In this document: in pieces, positions 34,263 to 44,029 of the stretch
Layout of the letters: every line of letters starts with the position of its first letter
Numbering within the stretch: position 1 is the stretch's first letter
Source: Lysobacter enzymogenes
Lineage (GTDB): Bacteria > Pseudomonadota > Gammaproteobacteria > Xanthomonadales > Xanthomonadaceae
Reading direction: 5' to 3'
Assembly: GCF_017355525.1 (NCBI RefSeq)
Contig: NZ_CP067395.1
Coordinates: 3,100,001-3,164,000, forward strand
Length of the DNA stretch: 64,000 nucleotides
Made by a program: the position numbers and the translations under genes
The notes under the pieces: generated by a model
Database searches by the model: none
Told to the model about the DNA's origin: nothing
The model's input: only the letters and a program-made list of their open reading frames with translations

Positions 34263-34718
34263 ATGATCGCCACCCCCGACTACCGCGCCCTGCTCGCCAC
34301 CGCCGTCGCCGAGGCCCGCCAGGGCATCGCCGAGGGCGGCATTCCGATCGGCGCGGCGCTGTACCACAACGACGGCCGCCTGCTCGGCTGCGGCCACAAC
34401 CGCCGCATCCAGGAAAACGACCCGTCGGTGCACGGCGAAACCGACGCCTTCCGCAAGGCCGGCCGCCAGCGCCGTTACCGCGACACCATCATGGTCACCA
34501 CCCTGGCGCCGTGCTGGTACTGCAGCGGGCTGGTGCGCCAGTTCAACATCGGCACGGTGGTGGTCGGCGAATCGGTCAACTTCCGCGGCGGCATCGACTG
34601 GCTGCGCGAGAGCGGGGTCGAGGTGATCGATCTGGCCGACCAGGAATGCATCGAGATGCTCGGCGGCTACATCGCCGCCAATCCGGACGTGTGGAACGAA
34701 GACATCGGCGAAGACTGA
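34263..34718 (+). CDS. Nucleoside/cytosine deaminase-like zinc enzyme
   Basis: The 151-residue protein carries the cytidine/cytosine deaminase zinc site: H57-G-E59 and P-C84-W-Y-C87. Sequence around it (IPIGAALYHNDG, HNRRIQENDPSVHGETDAFR) closely follows yeast-type cytosine deaminase FCY1 as I remember it. Deamination of cytosine to uracil is therefore a likely activity. AGGAG lies upstream. It is divergent from the DUF417 gene and followed after 32 bases by a secreted protein gene. Confidence 0.9.
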   Translation: MIATPDYRALLATAVAEARQGIAEGGIPIGAALYHNDGRLLGCGHNRRIQENDPSVHGETDAFRKAGRQRRYRDTIMVTTLAPCWYCSGLVRQFNIGTVVVGESVNFRGGIDWLRESGVEVIDLADQECIEMLGGYIAANPDVWNEDIGED

Positions 34719-34750
34719 GCCTGCGCCGCCGCCCCGGAAAAGGAGTTTCC

Positions 34751-35986
34751 ATGCACGCCCCCGCCGTTCTCGCCGCGCTGTCGCTGGCGCTCGCCGCGCC
34801 CGCGGCGTTCGCGCAACCGCCGCCGGTGTGCGGCGCCACCGCCGAGGTCGCGCTGATCTGCCGCCAGGGCGAGAACGGCCGCAAGGCCAGCCTGGTGCGC
34901 ACCGACCTGCCCGCGCGCGGCGGCTGCGGGCAACCGCTGCTGGAAACCTTCACCGCCAGCGATCGCGACCGCCCGCGCAGCCTGGCCCTGGCCGTGGGCC
35001 AGAGCGGCGAATGCCGCTTCGCCGACGGCGGCAGCTTGCGCGTGCAGGTGCAGGCCGGGCCGTCGCCGCCGGCCGGCCCGTGCAGCGGGCAGCCGACGGC
35101 GACGTTTTCGCTGTGGCTCGACGACCGCCGCGTGGCCGACGCGCGCGAAGTGCGCAGCCGCTGCGAAAACGCGCCGACGCCGTGGACGTATCGCGTCGAC
35201 GGCGACGCGGTGTACGACTGCAGCAACGGCGATTGCGGCCCGCTGCTGGCGCCGGATCAGGCGCTGTCGACGCTGCCGGTGGATGCCGCCGAGTTCCCCG
35301 CGGCCGCGGCGGCCGCGTCCGACGGCTTGCAGCGCCTGCTCGACCGCGGCCCGGTCTGCGCCGAACTCGAGCGCCAGCTCGCGCTGAGCTGGGACGCGCT
35401 GGATCCGTTCCGCCGCGGCGACGACGCCGGCGCGCCGCTGCACCGCGTCGTCGCCAGCCAGGCGCCGCCCGGCGCCGCGATGCCGGACGCGCTCGAGTTC
35501 GTGCGCGGCGAGTCGCGCGCGTTCGATTTCGATTTCGACAACGACGGCCTGATCGACCGCGTGTACCTCGGCGACCTGCGCGACGAAGGCGAGTGGTACG
35601 CCTCGCCGCTGCTGGTGGTCGCCGGCGCGGCGGCGCAGGGATTCCAGGCGCATGCGGGCGCTGCGGCGGCGAACGCGGTGCCGTGCCAATGGGACGGCGC
35701 GCGGCCGCCGTTGTCGCATTGCGACGACCTGCGCAGCCCGGCCTGGAGCCGGCGCGAACCGCTGCGGCAGGCGGTGCCGGCGCCGTTGCCGGGGATCGCC
35801 GGCGGCGACGATTTCTTCCAGACCCGCACCACCACCGCGCTGCCGTTGCGTTTCGACGACACCACCTACGTCGCCTTGTGGAGCGCCAGCGGCCCGGCGC
35901 GCGACTACGTCGCCCTGTACCGGCCGCGGCCAGGCGGCCGGCGCGAAGCGGTGTGCCTGATCCAGCGCAAGCCGGGCGCGCGCTGA
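34751..35986 (+). CDS. Secreted hypothetical protein, 411 aa
   Basis: There is a signal peptide (LAALSLALAAPAAFA, cleavage near residue 22). The mature part has many cysteines in C-rich pairs (VCGATAEVALICRQG, CGQPLLE, ECRFADGG). An acidic FDFDFDNDGLIDRVYLGDL motif near residue 260 looks like a calcium-binding EF-hand or FG-GAP-like repeat. AGGAG sits 10 bases before the ATG. No family is recognised. It is probably co-transcribed with the deaminase. Confidence 0.78.
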   Translation: MHAPAVLAALSLALAAPAAFAQPPPVCGATAEVALICRQGENGRKASLVRTDLPARGGCGQPLLETFTASDRDRPRSLALAVGQSGECRFADGGSLRVQVQAGPSPPAGPCSGQPTATFSLWLDDRRVADAREVRSRCENAPTPWTYRVDGDAVYDCSNGDCGPLLAPDQALSTLPVDAAEFPAAAAAASDGLQRLLDRGPVCAELERQLALSWDALDPFRRGDDAGAPLHRVVASQAPPGAAMPDALEFVRGESRAFDFDFDNDGLIDRVYLGDLRDEGEWYASPLLVVAGAAAQGFQAHAGAAAANAVPCQWDGARPPLSHCDDLRSPAWSRREPLRQAVPAPLPGIAGGDDFFQTRTTTALPLRFDDTTYVALWSASGPARDYVALYRPRPGGRREAVCLIQRKPGAR

Positions 35987-36053
35987 GGCCGCTCGCGAGC
36001 GCTTACGGTCGTCACTGGGCAAGCGCCGGCGGCCGGCGCAGAATCGCCCGCAC

Positions 36054-36524
36054 ATGCCCGCCGCCCCTGTCCCGCCGTCGATCCGCGCCTACCAGCTCAG
36101 CGACTGGCCGCGGCTGTGCGACATCCACGACCGCGCGCGCCTGGACGAGCTGCGGCGCAGCGCCGGCGTCGAGGCGTTCCGCTCGCTCGCGCGCACGGCG
36201 CACAGCGAAGGCCTGTTCGACGGGCGGTTGGATGTGGCCGAAGTCGACGGCGTGGTGCGCGGCTTCGTCGCGTTCCAGCGCGGCTCGCTCAATTGGCTGT
36301 ATGTGGATCCGGACAGCTATCGCCAGGGCGTGGGGCGGGCGTTGTTGCGCCACGCCGTCGCGTTGTCTGGACCGGTGGTGTCGACGCAGGCGCTGGAGGG
36401 GAACGAACCGGCGATCGGCTTGTATCGGTCGGAGGGGTTCGTGGAGATCGAGCGGCGGCGCGGGCGGTTGGCGGGGTGCGATGAGTTCGCGGCGGTGGGG
36501 GTGATTCTGCAGTGGCGGCGGTGA
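36054..36524 (+). CDS. GNAT-family N-acetyltransferase
   Basis: The 156-residue protein shows the GNAT core. LNWLYVDPDSYRQGVGRAL is motif A with the acetyl-CoA loop RQGVGR, and NEPAIGLYRSEGFVEIERR is motif B. The N-terminus is RAYQLSDWPRLCDIHDRARL. The substrate is unknown. It stands alone on the plus strand after the secreted 411-residue protein. Confidence 0.88.
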   Translation: MPAAPVPPSIRAYQLSDWPRLCDIHDRARLDELRRSAGVEAFRSLARTAHSEGLFDGRLDVAEVDGVVRGFVAFQRGSLNWLYVDPDSYRQGVGRALLRHAVALSGPVVSTQALEGNEPAIGLYRSEGFVEIERRRGRLAGCDEFAAVGVILQWRR

Positions 36525-36604
36525 GGTCGGGCCGCGGCGGCGGTTCGGCTCTCACGGCGTCGTTGCTGCGATAGCGGCTTGTGCAGCCGCATCGCGGTGA
36601 AGCC

Positions 36605-36631
36605 CTGGATGCCCGCGTTCGCGGGCATGAC
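36605..36631. repeat. CCCGCGTTCGCGGG palindromic repeat
   Basis: Same unit as 31651-31677, here between the GNAT gene and the converging DUF2269-like gene. Confidence 0.8.
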
Positions 36632-36670
36632 GGCTTGGGGGGATTTTCGGCTTGGAGTGTTTCGGCGGAG

Positions 36671-37144
36671 CTACGCGGCTCCGGTTGGCTTCAACACCAT
36701 CAACCAGAAAATCCCGACAACGCTCAGAAACGCCGGCCAGCCCAACCAGAACCACCAGAACATCGTGCGGTGATAGCTCGCCGGCAACGCTGAACCTGTG
36801 GCCGCCGCCTGCGCGGCGAGCCGGCGCGCGCGCGCCTGCAGCCACAGCACCGGCAACCAGCACGCGCCGACCACGAAGAACAGGATCAGCGCGGTCTTGA
36901 GCCAGAACACCGACCACGGAATGCCGAGCTGCAACGCCAGCCACACGCCGGTGCCGAACTGGACCAGCACCGCCGGCGCGGTGAAGCAGGCATCGGCGAT
37001 GACCACGGTGCGTGCGGTTTCGGCGATGACCTTGGCGTCGCCGCGCTTGTGCGCGATCCAGAAGAAGAACGCGATGCCCAGGCCCGTGCCGAACAGCAGG
37101 GTCGAGGACAGGATGTGAATCCACTTCACCCACAGATACAGCAT
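36671..37144 (-). CDS. DUF2269-type membrane protein
   Basis: The 157-residue protein has four hydrophobic segments. The N-terminus MLYLWVKWIHILSSTLLFGT is characteristic of the DUF2269 family. Basic loop ARARRLAAQ and a Trp-rich segment (MFWWFWLGWP) follow. The family's role is unknown. It starts four bases before the stop of the upstream epimerase gene on the same strand, so the pair is an operon. Confidence 0.88.
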   Translation of the reverse strand: MLYLWVKWIHILSSTLLFGTGLGIAFFFWIAHKRGDAKVIAETARTVVIADACFTAPAVLVQFGTGVWLALQLGIPWSVFWLKTALILFFVVGACWLPVLWLQARARRLAAQAAATGSALPASYHRTMFWWFWLGWPAFLSVVGIFWLMVLKPTGAA

Positions 37145-37148
37145 CGTC

Positions 37149-38471
37149 TTATCTCCGGTCCGCCAGCACCCACGCCACCGCCAGCGCCGGCAGCACTACC
37201 AGGTTTTTCGCCAATCCGCCGAGCGGGTCGAGCCACTGCGCCGGCAACAACACGCCGAACGCGAGCGTGTAGGCGAGCACGCTGAGGCCCATCAAGCCCA
37301 GCATCAGCCGCGGCCGCCAATTGCACAGCAACGCGAGCGCCAGCACCGCGTCCAGACCGCCGGTGACGCGCGCCAGCGCGACCGGCTGCCACGCCGCCAG
37401 CGGCGATCCGGCGGCCAGCGCCTCGATCGTCGTCGCCGGGGTTAGCCAACCGGCTGCGGCCGAGATCAGCCACAGCGCGACGATCGCCACGCGCAAGCTC
37501 GGGGCGAGGAAATACAGCTGCGCCTGCCAGCGGTCCTGCACCTGGCTCGGCGTCGCCGCCAGCGCAGCGGCGAGGTCGGCCGGGGCGTGGCCGAAGTCGG
37601 CCTGCACGCGCGCATGCGCATCCGGCCGGGTCACGTTGCCGCGGCGGAGCATGCGCCACATGGTTTCGCCGACCGGGCCGCGGCCGAGGCGTTCGCCGAT
37701 GGCGACTTGCAGGCTCACCAGCGATTCGGGAAAGAACACCGCGCGCTCGCCGTCGATGCGCAGCCAGCGCCGCCACGTGGTTTGGTACTCGCGCAGGCTC
37801 AGCGGACGCGGCCCGCCGATTTCGTACACGCCGCGCTGCGCGCCGGCGGCGGCGCGCGCGGCGATTTCGCCGAGGTCTTCGGCCGCGACCGGTTGCAACG
37901 GCCAGCGTCCGTCGCCGGGCAACAGCTGCCGCCCCGGAAACGCGGCCAGCGCGCGCAGCAGCGAGGTGCCGCCGTAGGAACCGGACGCGGCGTAGACCAC
38001 CGACGGCCGCAGCGCCACCGCGCTGAGCGGCAACCTCAGCAACTCCTCGTCGAAGCGGTGCTTGGAGGCGATGAATCCGCCGTCGGCCGGTTCGCCGAGC
38101 GCGGACAGCTGGACGAAGCGCGGCACGCCGGCTTCGACGCAGGCGCGCGCCAGCGCGAGCGGGCCGTCGACGTGGATCGTCTGGAAGGTTTGCGCGCCGC
38201 TCTCGCGCAGGATGCCGGCGGCGTTGACCACCGCGTCGACGCCTTGCAGCGCGTCGCGCCAGTCGTGCGGCGAGGTCATGCGCGCGAGGTCCGCGCGGCG
38301 TTCGTCGTCGCGCAGCGCGCGGCCGGTGTCGCGGATGCCGCGCACGACGCGCCAGCCGTGGCGGCGCAGGGCGGCGATGAGGTAGCCGGCGAGGAAGCCG
38401 TTGGCGCCGACGACGAGTGCCGTCTTTGGCGCGGGTGCATCGGTCCGTGGCGCGGGTGCGGGGTCGTCCAT
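37149..38471 (-). CDS. NAD-dependent epimerase-like protein fused to a DoxX-like membrane domain
   Basis: Residues 15-290 form an atypical SDR/NmrA-like fold (ALVVGANGFLAGYLIAALRR, the cofactor motif GxxGxxG). It has an active-site-like region SKHRFDEELLR and a downstream YQTTWRRWL. From about residue 320 the chain has four hydrophobic segments resembling a DoxX-like domain. This fusion is seen in several proteobacteria; its reaction is unknown. The ATG at 38471 is preferred over a GTG nine bases earlier. It is co-transcribed with the DUF2269 gene. Confidence 0.85.
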   Translation of the reverse strand: MDDPAPAPRTDAPAPKTALVVGANGFLAGYLIAALRRHGWRVVRGIRDTGRALRDDERRADLARMTSPHDWRDALQGVDAVVNAAGILRESGAQTFQTIHVDGPLALARACVEAGVPRFVQLSALGEPADGGFIASKHRFDEELLRLPLSAVALRPSVVYAASGSYGGTSLLRALAAFPGRQLLPGDGRWPLQPVAAEDLGEIAARAAAGAQRGVYEIGGPRPLSLREYQTTWRRWLRIDGERAVFFPESLVSLQVAIGERLGRGPVGETMWRMLRRGNVTRPDAHARVQADFGHAPADLAAALAATPSQVQDRWQAQLYFLAPSLRVAIVALWLISAAAGWLTPATTIEALAAGSPLAAWQPVALARVTGGLDAVLALALLCNWRPRLMLGLMGLSVLAYTLAFGVLLPAQWLDPLGGLAKNLVVLPALAVAWVLADRR

Positions 38472-38534
38472 GCGCGACACGGTAGCAGAGGGGTGCGGCG
38501 GTGGGGACTGTCAGTAACAGCGCCTATGGCGCTG

Positions 38535-38645
38535 CCCTCACCCTAGCCCTCTCCCGCAAGCGGGAGAGGGAACAGTTGCGTCGCTACTGCATGCCTCGCA
38601 GTCAAAGCCCCTCTCCCGCTCGCAGGAGAGGGGTTGGGGTGAGGG
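38535..38645. repeat. Two-armed CCCTCACCC...GGGTGAGGG element (REPIN-like), intergenic copy
   Basis: The 111-bp unit begins CCCTCACCCTAGCCCTCTCC, includes the stem CTCTCCCGCAAGCGGGAGAG, and ends GGTTGGGGTGAGGG. Outer ends are inverted to each other. It lies between the epimerase and hslU. A second copy of the same architecture sits inside the coding gene at 53938-54068. Confidence 0.85.
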
Positions 38646-38669
38646 CCGCCTTCGGGCCGCCCTATCCGA

Positions 38670-40046
38670 TCAAAGAATGTACCGACTCAAATCCGGATCC
38701 TGCACCAACTCGCCCAAGTGCTGATCCACATACGCCTTGTCGATCGTCACAGCCTGCCCGTCCCGATCCGGCGCCTCATAGCTCAACGTATCGAGCAAGC
38801 GCTCCAGCACCGTATGCAGACGCCGCGCGCCGATGTTCTCCTGGCGCTCGTTGACCTGCGCGGCGATCTCGGCGAGCCGGTCCACCGCATCGGTGGTGAA
38901 GTCGAGCTTCACCCCTTCGGTGCGCAACAGCTCGACGTACTGCGTGGTCAGCGCCGCCTTCGGTTCGGTCAGGATGCGGACGAAATCGTCCTTGCTCAGC
39001 GCGCCGAGCTCGACCCGGATCGGGAACCGGCCCTGCAACTCCGGAATCAGGTCGCTGGGCTTGGCCAGATGGAACGCGCCGGAGGCGATGAACAGGATGT
39101 GGTCGGTCTTGACCGCGCCGTACTTGGTGCTGACGGTCGAGCCTTCCACCAGCGGCAACAGATCGCGCTGCACGCCTTCGCGGCTGACGTCGCCGCCGCT
39201 GACGCCGGCTTCGCTGCGTTTGGCGACCTTGTCGATCTCGTCGATGAAGACGATGCCGTGCTGCTCGCAGGCCTCGATCGCGGCCTGGCGCACATCGTCC
39301 TCGTTGACCAGCTTGGCCGCTTCCTCCTCGATCAGCTGCGGACGCGCGGCCTTGATCGACAGGTGCTTCTTGTGGGTCTTGCCGCCGGACACCTGCGAGA
39401 ACATCTGCCGCAGCTGCTGGCCCATCTCCTCCATGCCGGGCGGGGCCATGATGTCGACGCCGCCGAGATTGACCGCGGTTTCGATCTCGATCTCGCGCTC
39501 GTCGAGCTCGCCGCTGCGCAGTTGCTTGCGCAGCTTGGCGCGGGTGTCGCTGTCGGGCGCGCTGTGGTCGGCGGCCGGGGTTTCCGAGCCGAAGCCGAAA
39601 CCGCCGGGCACGCGCTTGGGCAGCAGCGCGTCGAGGATGCGGTCTTCGGCGCGTTCCTCGGCCTGGGTGCGCACGCGGGTCTTGGCCTGCTCGCGATACA
39701 GCTTGACCGCGGTATCGGCCAGATCGCGCACGATCTGCTCGACGTCCTTGCCGACGTAACCGACTTCGGTGAAGCGGGTGGCTTCGACCTTCACGAACGG
39801 CGCGTTGGCCAGCGTGGCCAGGCGCCGCGCGATCTCGGTCTTGCCGACGCCGGTGGGGCCGATCATCAGGATGTTCTTGGGCATCACCTCGTTGCGCAGC
39901 TCGGCGGGCAACTGCATGCGGCGCCAGCGGTTGCGCAAGGCGATGGCGACCGCGCGCTTGGCCGAATGCTGGCCGACGATGTGGCGGTCCAGTTCCTGCA
40001 CGATTTCGCGCGGGGTCATGGTGGCGTGGCTGTTGTCGGGTTTCAT
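38670..40046 (-). CDS. hslU: HslU, ATPase subunit of the HslUV protease
   Basis: HslU unfolds proteins and feeds them into HslV. The 458-residue product has Walker A GPTGVGKT (residues 63-70), Walker [10 protein letters not shown], sensor and arginine-finger regions ([11 protein letters not shown]), and the I-domain between. It ends in LSRYIL, the family's conserved C-terminal tail that inserts into HslV. The ATG at 40046 is standard. It is separated from hslV by an inverted repeat of about 100 bases. Confidence 0.98.
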   Translation of the reverse strand: MKPDNSHATMTPREIVQELDRHIVGQHSAKRAVAIALRNRWRRMQLPAELRNEVMPKNILMIGPTGVGKTEIARRLATLANAPFVKVEATRFTEVGYVGKDVEQIVRDLADTAVKLYREQAKTRVRTQAEERAEDRILDALLPKRVPGGFGFGSETPAADHSAPDSDTRAKLRKQLRSGELDEREIEIETAVNLGGVDIMAPPGMEEMGQQLRQMFSQVSGGKTHKKHLSIKAARPQLIEEEAAKLVNEDDVRQAAIEACEQHGIVFIDEIDKVAKRSEAGVSGGDVSREGVQRDLLPLVEGSTVSTKYGAVKTDHILFIASGAFHLAKPSDLIPELQGRFPIRVELGALSKDDFVRILTEPKAALTTQYVELLRTEGVKLDFTTDAVDRLAEIAAQVNERQENIGARRLHTVLERLLDTLSYEAPDRDGQAVTIDKAYVDQHLGELVQDPDLSRYIL

Positions 40047-40061
40047 AGGGGGATAGAAAGA

Positions 40062-40160
40062 GCGGGAATGGGGGTTGGATGTTGGGGAACTGCAAGAACG
40101 CGGACGAAGGCCAAGTCGAGGACGCTCAACAGTTCCCCGACATCCAACCCCCATCCCCGC
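40062..40160. repeat. Long inverted repeat between hslV and hslU
   Basis: Bases 40062-40092 and 40130-40160 are inverted copies of each other over 31 bases, with two mismatches, both wobble-compatible. The left arm contains GGGGGTTGGATGTTGGGGAA, and the loop is 37 bases. It fills the space between the two genes of the hslVU operon. Confidence 0.85.
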
Positions 40161-40162
40161 TT

Positions 40163-40714
40163 TTACAGCTCCTCCACCACCACGTTGCGATTCGTATAGA
40201 TGCACACATCGCCGGCGATGTTGATCGCCTCGGTCGCGATGCCGCGCGCGTCGAGCGTGCTGTGCGCCATCAGCGCGCGCGCGGCGGACAGCGCGTACAT
40301 GCCGCCGGAGCCGATCGCGACGATGCCGTCTTCCGGTTCGATCACGTCGCCCGTGCCGCTGATGACCAGCGAGGTTTCCTTGTCGGCGACGGCGAGCAGC
40401 GCTTCGAGCTTGCCCAGGCGGCGCTCGGTGCGCCAATCCTTGGCCAGCTCGACCGCGGCGCGGGTCAGTTGCCCGTGCTTTTCGAGCTTGGCTTCGAACA
40501 GTTCGAACAAGGTGAACGCGTCGGCGGCGGCGCCGGCGAAACCGGCCAGGACCTGGCCGTCGCGGCCCAGTCGCCGGACCTTGCGCGCGTTGGATTTCAT
40601 CACCGTGTGGCCGAGCGTGACCTGGCCGTCGCCGGCGATGGCGACGCGGCCGTCGCGGCGGACCGAGACGATGGTGGTGGCGTGGAAAACGTTGGGATTC
40701 TGACTCGGGTCCAT
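40163..40714 (-). CDS. hslV: HslV, proteolytic subunit of the HslUV protease
   Basis: HslV is the proteasome-like chamber cut by HslU-driven unfolding. The core reads [20 protein letters not shown], with the catalytic Thr, followed by VTLGHTVMK and [12 protein letters not shown]. In most bacteria the mature Thr follows the initiator Met. Here about 12 residues ([12 protein letters not shown]) precede it. The xanthomonad form is like this as I recall, and it implies a short propeptide. The 183-residue length is typical otherwise. Confidence 0.97.
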   Translation of the reverse strand: MDPSQNPNVFHATTIVSVRRDGRVAIAGDGQVTLGHTVMKSNARKVRRLGRDGQVLAGFAGAAADAFTLFELFEAKLEKHGQLTRAAVELAKDWRTERRLGKLEALLAVADKETSLVISGTGDVIEPEDGIVAIGSGGMYALSAARALMAHSTLDARGIATEAINIAGDVCIYTNRNVVVEEL

Positions 40715-40979
40715 AGCGACCTCCGGGGGATAGCCCTTGGATGGGGGCTGGGCCGGGCGAGTCAAGGGGCGGCCATGCGGCGGCGGCGGGCGCGCCGGCA
40801 TGGCCGGCGTTCATCCGCAACGCGACGGCCGGAAGCGCCGGCGATGCCGCCGCCCTGCCCGCGCGTCGTTCCGGCGAACGCGGAAGTCGGTTTCGATTCG
40901 GCTTCGCACGAGCGTGCGCGCCGCTCGCGACAACGATGGCCAACTCGATGGCGGCGCCCGCAGGAACGCCGGCCCGTTG
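40715..40979. other. 265-bp gap between hslV and xerC
   Basis: I find no supported gene. It is GC-rich and probably contains the hslV promoter. Plus-strand frames open here are shadows. Confidence 0.4.
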
Positions 40980-41873
40980 CTACTCCTCGCGCTTGCGCTT
41001 CGCGCGCGGATGCGCCGCGTCGTAGACCTTGGCCAAATGCTGGAAATCCAGATGGGTGTAGATCTGCGTGGTCGAGATGTCGGCGTGGCCGAGCAGTTCC
41101 TGCACGCCGCGCAGGTCGCCGGAGGATTCCAGGATGTGGCTGGCGAAGGAATGCCGCAGCAGATGCGGATGCACGCGCTTGAACAGGCCCTGGCGCTGGG
41201 CCAGATGGCGCACCCGCAGCTGCACCGCGCGCGAGCTGATCTGGGCGCCGCCGCGGCCGGGAAACACGAACGCGTCGTTGGCCGCGCCGGTCGACGCGCG
41301 CCATTCGGCCAACGCCGCGCGCGCGTGCGAACCCAGCGGCACGCTGCGTTGCTTGTTGCCCTTGCCGAGCACGGTGACCAGGGCGTCGTCGATGTCCAGG
41401 TCGCGCCAGCGCAGCGCGCACAACTCGCTCAGGCGCAGGCCGGAGGAATAGAACAGTTCCAGCAGCGCGCGGTCGCGCAGGCCCAGCGGCGCGTCGGTGT
41501 CGACTTCGACCAGGGCCTTGGCTTCGTCGGGATCGAGCACCTGCGGCAGCTTGCGCGGCGCCTTCGGCGCGCGGATCGGCGCGGCCGGGCTGGCCTCCAG
41601 CGCGCCTTGTTTGACTTGCCAGGCGTAGAAGCTGCGGCAGGCCGACAGGCGCCGTTGCAGGCTCTTGGCGGTGAGGCCGCGGCGGTGTTCGGCAGCGATG
41701 AAGCTGCGAACGTCCTCGACCTGCAAGGCGAGCACGTCGCCGCCGGCGTATTGCAGGGTCCACACGGTCAGCGCGTCGAGATCGCGCCGGTAGGCGTCGA
41801 GGGTATGCGCGGACATGCGCCTTTCCACGCGCAGGTGATCGAGGAAGGCGTCGACCGGATTCATGCCGCGCAT
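40980..41873 (-). CDS. xerC: XerC tyrosine recombinase
   Basis: XerC with XerD resolves chromosome dimers at dif. The 297-residue protein has all catalytic residues: R147 (GLRLSELC), K171 (GKGNKQR), H237 and R240 (HPHLLRH), H263 (LGHADI) and the nucleophile Y272 (TTQIYTHL). The N-terminal SAM-like domain is at residues 1-90. It sits in the conserved xanthomonad run dapF-DUF484-xerC-hslVU, which distinguishes it from XerD. ATG at 41873 or 41864 could be the start. Confidence 0.97.
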   Translation of the reverse strand: MRGMNPVDAFLDHLRVERRMSAHTLDAYRRDLDALTVWTLQYAGGDVLALQVEDVRSFIAAEHRRGLTAKSLQRRLSACRSFYAWQVKQGALEASPAAPIRAPKAPRKLPQVLDPDEAKALVEVDTDAPLGLRDRALLELFYSSGLRLSELCALRWRDLDIDDALVTVLGKGNKQRSVPLGSHARAALAEWRASTGAANDAFVFPGRGGAQISSRAVQLRVRHLAQRQGLFKRVHPHLLRHSFASHILESSGDLRGVQELLGHADISTTQIYTHLDFQHLAKVYDAAHPRAKRKREE

Positions 41874-41936
41874 CCTACTCCGCCGCGCGCGGATGCGGCG
41901 TGGCGGCGGCGAAGCCGCAGCCGCCCGGCCGCGGCC

Positions 41937-42620
41937 TCAATCGAAGCGACGCAGCGCCACCGCCAGCGACTCGCCCATCATGCGCAGGAACAAGGTGCCC
42001 ATGCCGGGGAAGAAGCGGTTGGGGTCGCGGCTGCCGACCGCGATCAGGCCCACGCCCGGCAGCGGCAGCAGCGCGGTGGACTGCACGTCGGCGGCGCGGT
42101 CGCGGTACAGCACTTCGTGCTTTTCCGGCTGCAGGCGGCCGCACAGCGGTTCGCCGTCGGCGAGCGCGTCGCGGAACGGTTGCAGGCGCGCGTCGCCGTC
42201 CTCGATGGTCTGCAGCCATTCGCCGTCGGCGATGCCGTCGTAGCGGCGCAGCATGACCAGCCGGACCAAGTCGCCGTTGAAATCCTCGGCCAGGCTCGCG
42301 GCCATCGCGCGCAGGGTGTCGGCGGCGTTGCCCTGGCGCATCAGCGCCAGGGTCAGTTGATGGGTGCGCACGGCCAGACGTTCGTTCTCCTGGGCGTTGC
42401 CGAACAGCTCGTGCAGGCGGCGCGAGAGTTCGCGGTTCTTGTCGCGCAGCACTTCCAGCTGATAGCTGGCCAGCGAGGCGGCCGAGCCTTCCTCGCGCGG
42501 CACCACCAGGCTCATCGACAGATCGGGAAACTGCTGCAGGAAACGCGGATGGCGGCGCAGCCACGCGGCGATCTCGTGCGCGCCGGGCTCGGCCGGCTTG
42601 TCGCCGGATCGTTCGCTCAT
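41937..42620 (-). CDS. DUF484 family protein
   Basis: The 227-residue protein begins with [20 protein letters not shown], the hallmark of DUF484. A coiled coil follows ([20 protein letters not shown]) and then a GAF-like domain ([20 protein letters not shown]). The family is always found between dapF and xerC in pseudomonads and xanthomonads, but its role is not established. The ATG overlaps the dapF stop by four bases. Confidence 0.93.
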   Translation of the reverse strand: MSERSGDKPAEPGAHEIAAWLRRHPRFLQQFPDLSMSLVVPREEGSAASLASYQLEVLRDKNRELSRRLHELFGNAQENERLAVRTHQLTLALMRQGNAADTLRAMAASLAEDFNGDLVRLVMLRRYDGIADGEWLQTIEDGDARLQPFRDALADGEPLCGRLQPEKHEVLYRDRAADVQSTALLPLPGVGLIAVGSRDPNRFFPGMGTLFLRMMGESLAVALRRFD

Positions 42621-43477
42621 CGGTTCCACTCTCCTTCGAACACGAATGCGGTCGGCCCGGACATCGACAGCGGCGCGTCGGGGTCGGGCCAGGCGATGCG
42701 CAGTTCGCCGCCGGGCAGTTGCACGGCGACTTCGCGCTGGATGCGGCCGCGCTGCATCAGCACCGCCGCGGCGGCGCAGGCGCCGGAGCCGCAGGCCAGG
42801 GTTTCGCCGACGCCGCGCTCGTACACGCGCAGGCGGATGCGGTCGGGCGCCAGCACCTGGGCGAAGCCGACGTTGGCCGACTCGGGAAATTCGTGGCTGG
42901 ACTGCAGCATCGGGCCGATGGTCTCGACCGGCGCGGCGTCGACGTCGTCGACTTCGATGACCGCGTGCGGGTTGCCCATCGACACCGCGCCGAAGCCGAT
43001 CACGGTGTCGTGCACGTCGAGCACGTACTGGTCCTGGCGGCCGGAATAGCCGCGCAGCGGAATGCGTTCGGGGTCGAACTCGGGCCGGCCCATGTCGATG
43101 CGGAACGCGCCCGCGCCGAGCGGCGTGACCGCGTGGCGGCCGGTCGGGCTGTCGACGGCGAAGCCGCCGTCGGCCGCCGCGGCGCCGTCGCGCACCAGCC
43201 AGGCAGCGATGCAGCGCGCGCCGTTGCCGCATTGCTGCGAGGCCGAGCCGTCGGAATTCCAGATCCGGTACGACGCCACCGCGCCGGCGCTGAGCGGCGC
43301 TTCGATGGTGAGGATCTGATCGCAGCCGACGCCGATGTGGCGGTCGGCCAGGCGCCGGCACAGGTCCGGATCCGGCGGCGCGACGCCGCCGCGCAGGTCG
43401 AGCACGACGAAGTCGTTGCCGGCGCCGTGCATCTTGCTGAAACGCAGCGGCGCGCTCGCGGCGGCGGCCTCAGCCAT
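42617..43477 (-). CDS. dapF: DapF, diaminopimelate epimerase
   Basis: DapF converts LL- to meso-diaminopimelate for lysine and peptidoglycan synthesis. The two catalytic cysteines are C83 (QQCGNGARC) and C229 (LACGSGAC). The signature [13 protein letters not shown] lies near residue 15. At 286 residues the length is typical, with a slightly extended N-terminus. It overlaps lptM upstream by eight bases and DUF484 downstream by four. Confidence 0.98.
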   Translation of the reverse strand: MAEAAAASAPLRFSKMHGAGNDFVVLDLRGGVAPPDPDLCRRLADRHIGVGCDQILTIEAPLSAGAVASYRIWNSDGSASQQCGNGARCIAAWLVRDGAAAADGGFAVDSPTGRHAVTPLGAGAFRIDMGRPEFDPERIPLRGYSGRQDQYVLDVHDTVIGFGAVSMGNPHAVIEVDDVDAAPVETIGPMLQSSHEFPESANVGFAQVLAPDRIRLRVYERGVGETLACGSGACAAAAVLMQRGRIQREVAVQLPGGELRIAWPDPDAPLSMSGPTAFVFEGEWNR

Positions 43478-43874
43478 CGCCTTGGCCGCTGGCGGGCACC
43501 GGCTCGGCCGGCTGGTCCGCGCCGTCGGACGAGTCGCTCTTGTCCGATTTCTTCTTGTTGGGATCTTGCTTGGCCGGGTCCTGCTTGGCGGGATCCTGCT
43601 GGGCCGGATCGGCGTTCTGCGCCGGCTGTCCATCGGTCGGCGGCGTCAGCATCTTGTCCAGCGACGGCACCGCCGAGGCTTTCTTTTTCGGATCGGTCGC
43701 CACCGGCGGCGCGTTGACGGTGGAGATGGTCACCGGCACCTCGCCGGGCTTGGCCTTCGGCGGCTCGGGCGGCGGCGGCGCGGTCGGCAGGACCAGCGGG
43801 CCCTTGTTGCCGCAGGCGGCCAGGGCCAGGGTCAACGCGGTCGGGATCAGGAACGAGGCGAGGCGTGCATTCAT
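43470..43874 (-). CDS. lptM: LptM-type lipoprotein with repeated acidic/lysine tail
   Basis: The signal ends in the lipobox LALAAC (Cys21). The sequence right after, GNKGPLVLP, matches the short conserved LptM (YifL) motif found before dapF in many proteobacteria. LptM helps assemble the LPS translocon LptDE. The rest is a Pro/Lys/Asp/Gln linker with tandem QDPAK repeats around residues 91-107, longer than the usual protein. Confidence 0.85.
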   Translation of the reverse strand: MNARLASFLIPTALTLALAACGNKGPLVLPTAPPPPEPPKAKPGEVPVTISTVNAPPVATDPKKKASAVPSLDKMLTPPTDGQPAQNADPAQQDPAKQDPAKQDPNKKKSDKSDSSDGADQPAEPVPASGQGDG

Positions 43875-44029
43875 GGCTCGAAGTGTAGCCCGCGGGGGTG
43901 ACCGAAACGAACCCTGCGCGAGGGACTGGGAACAGCGTCGGGGTACGGGTTCAGTCTGGGCCGCGGCCGGCGCCGCAGGCCGAATATGCGGCCGATCGCG
44001 GGCCCGGCCGAGTCGGCGACAGGCTGTCG

